DNA of 64,000 nucleotides from Candidatus Zixiibacteriota bacterium (GTDB taxonomy: Bacteria; Zixibacteria; MSB-5A5; GN15; FEB-12): contig JACZWU010000001.1 of the NCBI GenBank assembly GCA_022571985.1, positions 62,001-126,000 of the forward strand. The letters run 5' to 3'. The translations under genes and the position numbers were made by a program. The notes beneath the pieces were generated by a model, which was given only the letters and a program-made list of their open reading frames with translations, did not search any database and was not told the DNA's origin. Position 1 is the stretch's first letter. Each line of letters begins with the position of its first letter. Shown here piece after piece: positions 50,679 through 59,777 of the stretch.

Positions 50679-51238
50679 TCCTCGCTCTGATACTTCTTTT
50701 CTAATCTCTCTTTTAAAGACTGCCTGGCCCTGAAAAGATAACTCTTAACTGTGCCGTCCGGAAGACCTGTTATCTCACTTATTTCCTTGTAAGACAGATC
50801 ATCAAAATGATAGAGGCTGATAATTATTTTCTGCTGCTCAGGAAGCTGGCGGATTTCTGAGCGCAAAATATCACCATAATTATTTTGAGTTGCAAAATGG
50901 TCTGGTTGGTGACCGTTGCCATTTACAGACTCAAGAAATCCTTCCCGGCTGCCCATATCTTCCCAAAGGTCATCATGCCTCTTTCCAATATGATTTAGTG
51001 ACGTATTATAGGCGATTTTTCCAATCCAGCTGGACAACTTGCAATCTCCTTTAAACCCTTTCAAACCCTGATAAACCTTGATAAATACATCCTGACAGAT
51101 ATCTTCTCTTTCCTCTTCAGATTTGACTATTCTAAAGACAATATGAAAAACGAGCTTTTTATACTGCTCAATAAGCTCAGCAAAGGCATTTATCTCTCCG
51201 CTCAAAATGCTGTATATTAGGTTTTTGTCTTCAGTCAT
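50666..51238 (-). CDS. ECF-family RNA polymerase sigma factor
   Basis: EDICQDVFIKVYQGLKGFKGDCKLSSWIGKIAYN; sigma-70 region 4 LSYKEISEITGLPDGTVKSYLFRARQSLKERL. Confidence 0.95.
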   Translation of the reverse strand: MTEDKNLIYSILSGEINAFAELIEQYKKLVFHIVFRIVKSEEEREDICQDVFIKVYQGLKGFKGDCKLSSWIGKIAYNTSLNHIGKRHDDLWEDMGSREGFLESVNGNGHQPDHFATQNNYGDILRSEIRQLPEQQKIIISLYHFDDLSYKEISEITGLPDGTVKSYLFRARQSLKERLEKKYQSEEWLN

Positions 51239-51375
51239 TCTGACACTCTATACGACAGTTCAGTCAAAAAGATGTTACAATTTAAAAGTTTTTTCATTCT
51301 TGCAACAATCTACTCTGAGAGCGGTCAAATATGACAGAAACAGTAAATTGAACTTAAACCGAAAGGAAGCCATCA

Positions 51376-51732
51376 ATGGATACTGAAATTTTTGTAGTAG
51401 CGATAGTGTTCTCAGCCTTCGTAATGATAATAAAACTGTTTACTGAGTACCTGACCCGCAAGAGACTGATAGACGCCGGACTGGTAGACGAAAAAGTCAA
51501 ATTCCTCTTCAAGGGCTACGGTAAGAGCAATAATCTGAATAATGTCAAATGGGGCATGATTCTGGTAGCAATTGGCATTCCTTTTCTATGGCACGAGATG
51601 GCCCCTTACCGTGTCTCAGGCGAAAGCGTTATCGGTATGGCGCTGATATTGGCAGGTATTGCTTTTGTAATCTACTACTTTATATCAAAGAGTCACCTGG
51701 ACAAATTTGAGGACAACAACCAGCAGGGTTAA
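51376..51732 (+). CDS. Small membrane protein, hypothetical (DUF6249-like)
   Basis: Three TM segments; upstream of a terminator hairpin. Confidence 0.7.
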   Translation: MDTEIFVVAIVFSAFVMIIKLFTEYLTRKRLIDAGLVDEKVKFLFKGYGKSNNLNNVKWGMILVAIGIPFLWHEMAPYRVSGESVIGMALILAGIAFVIYYFISKSHLDKFEDNNQQG

Positions 51733-51758
51733 GTTAGAGACTTCAAGAGAGAAATATG

Positions 51759-51792
51759 AATAGCAGGTCGTCAATAAGGCGACCTGCTATTC
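51759..51792. terminator. Rho-independent terminator-like hairpin
   Basis: AATAGCAGGTCG-tcaataagg-CGACCTGCTATT. Confidence 0.8.
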
Positions 51793-51879
51793 TTGTTTTG
51801 CTCAAAACATATTGACAGTTTGCTACAATGCACTTAACTTATTCATAATGTACCAACACTAAACCCTGCAGGTGTACAA

Positions 51880-54420
51880 ATGAATATAAAATGCTTGGTC
51901 AATGTTTTCGCTCTTTTAATAGTTTTTCCATTTTCAACCAATTCGGTTCCTCCTTCTGGAGAAACAGTTTCTGAGCAAAATGCAACGAGTGTAGAAATTC
52001 GTGACACACATACCTGGATAGATGGAAATCGCTTACTGATGTTTGTCACAAATAAAGGTTCGTTTGCCTATGACCAGCCGGGTATTTTTGGCAAAAACGA
52101 TGGCTTATATTATCCCTATTACACCCTCAGCGATATAAATAATGGTATAGCCACAAATACTGTCTGCTTTGCTGCCGGAATTTGGATTGCCGGAGTCAAT
52201 GCTTCAACCGGAGACACCTTGGTTTCTGTGGCTGAATATTCCGATGACTACTTTCCGGGTCCCATGAGTGGAGGAACATATACGTCAGGTGCAGAAAGCG
52301 ATCCCGTCTATAGAGTCTATAAAATTTATTCGGACAGCCTATCAGCAAATCCCAATCAAGATTATCTGGAGTGGCCGGTTTCTCAGGGTGCTCCTCAAAA
52401 TTCACTGGGGAATCCGGAAATCCTGGGTGACCAGACACTCTGGACAGTTTTTAACGATGCCAATAATTTATCTCATACCAATGATGCCAGTTCCGTACTT
52501 GGACTTGGTGTAGAAATACAGCATACTGTCTGGGCCAGCGACCAGGCTGGCAGTGATACCCTCCCGCACCCGATTGGTATTTCTGTTCATCAGCTGGGTA
52601 CTACTTCGATTTTCATAGAAGTTAGAATAATAAATCCTTCGGCCATGACAGATTTTGACTATAGAGTAACTACTGCCCGAGACTCAAGCCTGGGAGCAGT
52701 TTGGCACCTCTTTAATACTTCAACAGGTGACACGGTTCTATTTAACCAGACTACTTTTAACGGCCAGAACACGATCGTTACCGATGGCTTTCTGGTAATT
52801 GTCTCCAACCCCAATGCTAATTTTGTGTCATTTGAAGTTGTTGCCAACGGAGCAGGCCCAATTGTACCTCCGTCTGGCGGGGCGCTTGATTTCCGAGGCT
52901 TTCCGTCCTTGCGGCCGGACGACGCTCAGCAGGTCGGCGCCGGGCACTGGGCCTTTCATACCGGCGACAATGGTGGATCCTGCGACGGCGGTAATCGTGG
53001 CAGCTATGATGCGTTCCTTTCACGCGTATTGAGAAACGACAACGCTCAAGACCTCGGCTTTTGGGATTACGAAATGAGGTTCACCGGCGATACTATCTTA
53101 TTTGGCGTTTACGATAGCAGCATTGGCGGCGGGAGTATTGCTTTCAGGAGATTTCAGGACGGGTTAGCGACCTGGGTTCCATTTGAACTATGGAGAATAG
53201 GAATTGGTACTCCCGATGACCCTACCGACGATGTCAGGATGGTAGTATGGCAGCTCGATCTTGGCGAGGATTCAGTTTATAATTTGGAATCCTGGGGCTG
53301 CGTAAATGATGTCTCTTTTGGTGGATTGGGCGAACACTCCGGTTCAGGTGCCAACAACGACCCTTATACCGACTGGATATACTGGGTTCTTCCATTTGAT
53401 ACCACCTGGGGCGATCAAGGCTATCAGCAAAGTGCAGCAGAAATGCTGGCAGGCACCTATGATGGCTCTATTGATGAGGAAGTCATGGCACGGACAGTAC
53501 TCATTAACTGGAATGGCGGATTTTCGCCTCCTTTCAATCAAAAACTTCCCGAACCCGGAACAATATTCAGATTAAGAACACCGAACGAAGCACCAATAGA
53601 TACTTTTGAATTTAGAGCCACTCCCCCGCCGACTGTATTGATCGGTCCGGAAGCAGTCTCAATATATTCCAAGTACAAGCTGATTAATAAGAGCGGCAAT
53701 ACTTATAACGATTTCTTTATTAGTCTCTGGTTTGACCCGGACCTCGGCAATGCCGGTGACGATTTGATCGGCTGTGATACTTTGGATAATATCTTTTTCT
53801 GCTACAATGATGGTGCCGATTCAGACTATGGTTCTGCTCCACCTGCCTTCGGAGGAAAATTAATAAGCGGCCCTCCTATGTATTCTTTTATGAAATACAG
53901 AAACGGGACCGACCCGCTAAGTTACAGATGGACTTATCAATATATGAATGGACTTGACGCTTCACAGGGTGGCGTTCCGCTGGCCAATGGAACCCGATAC
54001 GCAGTTCCTGGTGATCCTGTGTCCGGCATCGGAGATATAGATTTTAACTCATCTGACAGACGTATGATGGCAACATTTGGTCCTCTGACATTTGCACCGG
54101 GAGATACCCAGGAAATTCTAATTAAGATTGGCGTAGGTCAGGGAGATGACCCTTTATCATCTATTACTAAACTGAAGGAAGTATTGAACTTCGATCCCTG
54201 TTGCATAGGAATTCGCGGTGATATTGATGGTAACGGAGATGACAACAGTGTAATTGACATGACTTACCTGATTGACAATATGTTCCGTGGTGGACCGGCG
54301 TCTCCATGTCCCAGAGAGGCTGATTTAAACAACGACGGACTGTCTGCCACTATCCTCGACCTTACATTTATAATTGATGATATTTATCGCGGCGGCCCCT
54401 CACCGGGAGGATGTAATTAA
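51880..54420 (+). CDS. Dockerin-terminated secreted protein, tandem paralogue 1
   Basis: Signal peptide; shared core with 54453-57073, 57106-59661 and 59778-62330; C-terminal RGDIDGNGDDNSVIDMTYLIDNMFRGGP..DLNNDGLSATILDLTFIIDDIYRGGPSPGGC. Confidence 0.85.
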   Translation: MNIKCLVNVFALLIVFPFSTNSVPPSGETVSEQNATSVEIRDTHTWIDGNRLLMFVTNKGSFAYDQPGIFGKNDGLYYPYYTLSDINNGIATNTVCFAAGIWIAGVNASTGDTLVSVAEYSDDYFPGPMSGGTYTSGAESDPVYRVYKIYSDSLSANPNQDYLEWPVSQGAPQNSLGNPEILGDQTLWTVFNDANNLSHTNDASSVLGLGVEIQHTVWASDQAGSDTLPHPIGISVHQLGTTSIFIEVRIINPSAMTDFDYRVTTARDSSLGAVWHLFNTSTGDTVLFNQTTFNGQNTIVTDGFLVIVSNPNANFVSFEVVANGAGPIVPPSGGALDFRGFPSLRPDDAQQVGAGHWAFHTGDNGGSCDGGNRGSYDAFLSRVLRNDNAQDLGFWDYEMRFTGDTILFGVYDSSIGGGSIAFRRFQDGLATWVPFELWRIGIGTPDDPTDDVRMVVWQLDLGEDSVYNLESWGCVNDVSFGGLGEHSGSGANNDPYTDWIYWVLPFDTTWGDQGYQQSAAEMLAGTYDGSIDEEVMARTVLINWNGGFSPPFNQKLPEPGTIFRLRTPNEAPIDTFEFRATPPPTVLIGPEAVSIYSKYKLINKSGNTYNDFFISLWFDPDLGNAGDDLIGCDTLDNIFFCYNDGADSDYGSAPPAFGGKLISGPPMYSFMKYRNGTDPLSYRWTYQYMNGLDASQGGVPLANGTRYAVPGDPVSGIGDIDFNSSDRRMMATFGPLTFAPGDTQEILIKIGVGQGDDPLSSITKLKEVLNFDPCCIGIRGDIDGNGDDNSVIDMTYLIDNMFRGGPASPCPREADLNNDGLSATILDLTFIIDDIYRGGPSPGGCN

Positions 54421-54452
54421 TTGGTCATCGGCTGCATGCAAAGCCGATAGAT

Positions 54453-57073
54453 GTGGAACTTATGAAAACGCTCTTAAATTATACCAAATACGTTTTGTCA
54501 GTCCTGACTATTTTATCGGTTGCTGCATATTCTCTGCCTCCTCCTGATAAATATGAGGTCCCTTTAGCCTCTTCGGGCCAGCAAATTCTTCATATAGACC
54601 AGTGGATTGATGCCAATAATGTCCTCATGTTTGTTACAAACAAAGGTTCATTCGCTTATGACCAGGGCGGAACTTTTGGCAGGAACGACGGCTTCTACTA
54701 TCCCTACTATGGCTTTGACAATATTCAAAATGGGACAGCTAATCGAGCCCTTTGCTATGCAGCTGGAATCTGTATAGCTGGAGTAAATTCTTCTACAGGA
54801 GATACGCTGGTGTCGGTTTCAATTTTCTCAGATGACTACTGGCCGGGACCAATGAGCGGCGGGACTTTTATTCCTGGGGCAGACACAGATTCTCTGTACC
54901 GGGTCTACAAAATTTACAGCGACAGCCTTGCCTCAAACCCGAACAAAGATTATCTGGAATGGCCTTCCTCTATGGGTGCACCGGTAGACAGCCTGGGTAA
55001 TCCGCTACTGACAGGCAAACAGACTCTATGGAGCGTATATAACGATGCTAATAGCGCTGTTCACATAAACGATGCCAGCTCAGCTGTCGGACTCGGTGTA
55101 GAAATTCAACACACAGTTTGGGCGGATACTGCTGATGGCATCTATGTATTACCAAGTCCAACTCATTTCGTAGTTAACCAAATAGGTGTAAGTGATGCTA
55201 AAGTAACAGTTAAGATAATCGATGAAAACCTGCTTACAGGGAACGATTATGAGGTTAGCACTGAAAATGATTCGACTCTCGGCCCGGTCTGGCATCTAAT
55301 AGATGCCACATTAAACGATACTGTTTTGGCCAATCAAACTAACTTTGGGAAACTCCATACCACAGTCAGCGATGGCTTCCTTGTACAAGTATCGGGCTTT
55401 GCCGCTCCCTTTGAATCGTTCGAAGTTGTAGCCAATTCAAGCGGTCCGCTTGACCCGCCTGCTGGCGGGGCTCTTCCCTCACAAGGTTTCCCTTCTATTA
55501 CCCCTGACAGCACCCAACAAGTTGGACCAGCAATTTGGGCTCTTCACACCGGCGATAACGGGGGTTCCTGCAATGGCGGTAATCGAGGCAGCTATGCTGC
55601 ATTTCTCTCAAGATGTCTAAGAAATGACAACGCCGAGGATGTTGGCCTATTCGACTACGAAATGCGCTTTACCGGCGACACCAATTCATCCGGCATTTAC
55701 GATAGCTCGCTTGGGGGCGGAAGTATCGCAATAAGAGCTTTTCAGGATGAAAGTGCAACCTGGGGGTGCCCTTTGAACTCTGGAACACTGGGAAAAGCAC
55801 TCCAGATGATGCCAGCGATGACGTCAGAATGGTTGTCTGGCATCTTGATTTTGGAGATGATTATACCTATAACCTGGAGTCCTGGGGTTGCGAGTTAGAT
55901 CCATTGTTCGGTCCTGCTGGCGGAGATCACTCAGCTTCAGGTGGCGACAATGACCCATTCACAGACTGGATTTACTGGCTCTATCCTGTTGATTCTACTC
56001 CCGGTGATGTCGGTTATCAAACCAGAGCAGCAGAGATTCTGGCAGGTACTTATGATTTTGGCGACGAAGAAACGATGGCTCGTACCGTACTTATTAACTG
56101 GAATGGAGGAGCTGCCCCCCCGTTTAATCAGAGCCTGCCCGAACCCGGCACAATTTTCAGGCTGAGAACACCCAAGCAGCTAACTCCAGATACATTCACT
56201 TTCACAGCAGCAGTTCCACCTACGATAACAGCAGGTGCTGAGGATTTATCTATTTATTCGAAATATAGAATAATTAACAAGAGCAGTAATTCTTATGAAG
56301 GATGTTTTATAAGTCTTTGGCTTGACCCTGACCTTGGTAATGCCGGAGATGATTTCGTTGGCTGTGATACGCTGAATGATATTTTCTTTTGCTACAATGA
56401 TGGCACAGATAGTGAATATGGCACACGCGTCCCGGCTTTTGGCGGTAAACTTCTTGAAGGGCCGATCGTGGCATCGGTAGGGGATATCGCATATATAAAT
56501 GGTCAAGCCATACCTGACTTCAAAAACCTCGGTATGTATTCTTTTTTCAGATTGTTCAATCCAGCCTCTCCGATTTCCCCGCGCTGGACTTATCAATTCA
56601 TGAACGGGCTTGATGCCTATAGCGGAGGGCCATTGGAAAACGGCACCAGATATTCCGCGCCGGGCGACCCTGTAGCTGGAACCGGTGACTTGGATACACA
56701 TTCCTCTAACAGGAGCATGCTTGTCTCATTCGGTCCGTTCGATTTTGCCCCAAACGACACTCAGCAGATAATTATCAAGTTAGGTGTTGGCCAGGGTGAC
56801 GATGCCATCTCTTCTGTTACAAAATTAAGAGAAGTATTAAACTTCGATCCCTGTTGCATAGGTATTCGCGGTGACATTGATGGTGACGGAGATGATAATA
56901 GTGTCATTGACTTGAATTATCTGGTTGACTATATGTTCAGAGGCGGGCCGGCACCTCTATGCCGAGTAGAAGCTGATTTGAACTTTGATGGACAATTTGC
57001 CACAATCCTCGATCTTACTTTTATTATTGATGATCTTTACCGTGGCGGCCCATCACCGGGTGGATGTTATTGA
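54453..57073 (+). pseudogene. Dockerin-terminated secreted protein, tandem paralogue 2, frameshifted near 55762 (TGGGGGTG)
   Basis: ORFs 54453-55898 and 55766-57073 together equal one paralogue; two extra G relative to ACCTGGGTGCCC expected from ATWVPFEL in paralogue 1. Confidence 0.8.
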
Positions 57074-57105
57074 TAAATCATTGACTGGATGCAAAACCGA
57101 AAGAC

Positions 57106-59661
57106 GTGGAACTTATGAAAACCTTTTCAAATTATCAAAAATACGTTTTGTTAGTTCTGACTGTATTATCGGTTGTTGCCTATGCTCTGCCTTCTCCTGA
57201 TAAATATGATGTCCCTTTAGCCTCTTCATCGCAGCAAATCATTCAACAAGATAAATATATTGACGCTAACAACGTTCTCATGATTGTCAGCAACATTGGC
57301 TTTTTTTCCTATGACAGGAACCCAGTATTTGGCAAGAACGATGGCTTATACTATCCCTATTTTGGAACCGAAGATATTCAAAATGGAACTGCCACTAATA
57401 CTCTTTGTTTTGCGGCAGGACTCTGGTTCGCAGGAGTAAATTCTTCTACAGGAGACACATTAGTCTCAGTAGCGGAATACGCGAGTAACTTTTGGCCCGG
57501 GCCAATGGTTGGCGGCACATTTATAGCTGATGCTGATACTGATTCACTATACCGAGTCTACAAAATCTACAGCGACAGCCTGGCTTCTAACCCTAATCAG
57601 GACTATCTTGAATGGCCGGCTTCAATGGGAGCTCCTGTAGATAGCTCCGGAAATCCGCTGTCATTAGGTAAGCAAACATTATGGTCTGTGTATAACGATG
57701 CTAAGAGTGTCAATCGCGACTACGATCCTAGTTCTGCTATTGGACTCGGGATTGAAGTTCAGCATACAGTCTGGGCGAATACTGGCGGAAGTGGCAGCTA
57801 TGTATTGCCAAGTCCGACTCATTTTGTAGTCAGCCAAATAGGAGCAAGTGATGCTAATGTAACAGTTAAGATTATCGATGAAACTCTGCTTACCGGACAC
57901 GATTATGAAGTTAGCACTAATAATGATTCGACCCTCGGCCCGGTCTGGCATCTTTTTGATGCTACCATAAATGACACTGTCTTGGCCTATCAAACTAGAT
58001 TTGGAAATCAAAATGTAACCGTAACTGACGGCTTCCTGATTCAAGTCTTAGGCGTTAGTTCGCCTTTTGAGTCTTTTGAAGTTGTAGCAAATTCAAGCGG
58101 TCCGCTTAACCCGCCTGCTGGTGGTGCTCTTGATTTTCAAGGTTTCCCTTCTATTAGACCCGACAACACTCAACAGGTCGGAGCCGGTCTATGGGCAATT
58201 CATACAGGAGACACCCAACCGAATGGAAGCAGAAGTAGTTATGAGTCTTTTCTCAGTCGTGTTCTGAGAGGTCAGAACAACAATGGAGCGAATCTTGGCA
58301 GATTGGATTTAGAATGGCGATTTACCGGGTCAAACAGTAATCCCGGAGTTGGTGGCGGTTATGCCTGGGAACCCTTTGATCAGGGTCTTGCTATTTGGGT
58401 TCCATTCGAAATCTGGAGCATCGGCGTCAGCACCCCCGATGACACCAGCGATGATGTACGATTGATTCCCTGGATGATTGACAATTCACGCAGCGGAACA
58501 TTTAATCTAGAATCGTGGGGTGATTCTTCAACGGCGCCGCAGGGATTTGTGGTCGGTGATCCTGCCACAGAACACTCAGCTTCTGGTGGTTTCAATGATC
58601 CGTTTACTGACTGGGTCTATTGGTTTATGCCTGTAGACAGCTCTCCGGGAGAGGCCGGATATCAGGAATTTGAAGATTCAATTTTAATTGACGCTGTGAG
58701 TTATTCAGGGCCCGGTACAGAGTTGATGGCACGAACTGTTTTGATCAATTGGAACGGTGGCATTGCCCCGCCGTTTACTCAAGACTTGCCTGAGCAGGGC
58801 ACAATATTCAGGATAACTACAATTAATCAGGTAGATATCGACACATTTACTTTCACTGCTACTCCCCCGCCTACTATTACTGCCGGCGCTGAAGATTTAT
58901 CAGTATATTCCAAATACAAACTCATCAATAAAAGCGGCAACACTTACAATGGCTTCTTTATAAGTCTATGGTTCGACCCTGACCTGGGCAACGCCGGTGA
59001 CGATTTTGTTGGCTGCGATACACTTAATGATATTTTCTTCTGCTACAATGATGGTACAGATTCTGATTACGGCACACGTGTCCCGGCATTTGGAGGAAAA
59101 CTGATTGAAGGACCGCCATTGTATTCGTTCATGAGATTCATAGGTGGTGAAGATCCTCAAAACGCTCGCTGGACCTATCAATACATGAACGGACTTTACG
59201 CGGCGGGAGGTGGCGACACACTTAGTAACGGTTCTAAATATATGTACCCCGGCGACCCGGTAACAGGAACCGGGGACTTAGATCGTAATTCTTCAGACAG
59301 AAGAATGTTTGCAACATTCGGTCCGTTCGATTTTGCCCCAAATGACACTCAGCAGATAATTATCAAAATTGGAGTTGGTCAGGGAGATGACCCGCTGTCT
59401 TCCCTCACCAGTCTGAAAGAAGTTTTGAACTTCGATAACTGTTGCATAGGTAATCGCGGTGATATCGATGGCGACAGCGATGACAACAGCGTCATTGACT
59501 TAAATTATCTGGTCGATTTTATGTTCAGAGGCGGCCCGGCGCCTCCATGCCCCATAGAAGCTGATTTGAACTTTGATGGACAATTTGCCACAATCCTCGA
59601 CCTTACATTTATTATAGATGACCTTTACCGTGGCGGCCCATCACCGGGTGGATGTTATTAA
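57106..59661 (+). CDS. Dockerin-terminated secreted protein, tandem paralogue 3
   Basis: Same architecture; C-terminal double dockerin repeat ending RGGPSPGGCY. Confidence 0.85.
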   Translation: MELMKTFSNYQKYVLLVLTVLSVVAYALPSPDKYDVPLASSSQQIIQQDKYIDANNVLMIVSNIGFFSYDRNPVFGKNDGLYYPYFGTEDIQNGTATNTLCFAAGLWFAGVNSSTGDTLVSVAEYASNFWPGPMVGGTFIADADTDSLYRVYKIYSDSLASNPNQDYLEWPASMGAPVDSSGNPLSLGKQTLWSVYNDAKSVNRDYDPSSAIGLGIEVQHTVWANTGGSGSYVLPSPTHFVVSQIGASDANVTVKIIDETLLTGHDYEVSTNNDSTLGPVWHLFDATINDTVLAYQTRFGNQNVTVTDGFLIQVLGVSSPFESFEVVANSSGPLNPPAGGALDFQGFPSIRPDNTQQVGAGLWAIHTGDTQPNGSRSSYESFLSRVLRGQNNNGANLGRLDLEWRFTGSNSNPGVGGGYAWEPFDQGLAIWVPFEIWSIGVSTPDDTSDDVRLIPWMIDNSRSGTFNLESWGDSSTAPQGFVVGDPATEHSASGGFNDPFTDWVYWFMPVDSSPGEAGYQEFEDSILIDAVSYSGPGTELMARTVLINWNGGIAPPFTQDLPEQGTIFRITTINQVDIDTFTFTATPPPTITAGAEDLSVYSKYKLINKSGNTYNGFFISLWFDPDLGNAGDDFVGCDTLNDIFFCYNDGTDSDYGTRVPAFGGKLIEGPPLYSFMRFIGGEDPQNARWTYQYMNGLYAAGGGDTLSNGSKYMYPGDPVTGTGDLDRNSSDRRMFATFGPFDFAPNDTQQIIIKIGVGQGDDPLSSLTSLKEVLNFDNCCIGNRGDIDGDSDDNSVIDLNYLVDFMFRGGPAPPCPIEADLNFDGQFATILDLTFIIDDLYRGGPSPGGCY

Positions 59662-59777
59662 TTGGTTTACTGCAATTCGAAATGGTTGAAATGGAATCTT
59701 GCTTAAATTTAAAAATAAACTAAATTGTAATTATTAGTTACAGCTACTTCACGGCCAATAGATGTAGGATTTATAAA

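Noticed and set aside
54421-54463. GCAAAGCC in the paralogue leader as a c-di-GMP (GEMM) riboswitch
   Set aside because: The spacer is only about 32 nt, far too short for the aptamer, and no second helix is present.
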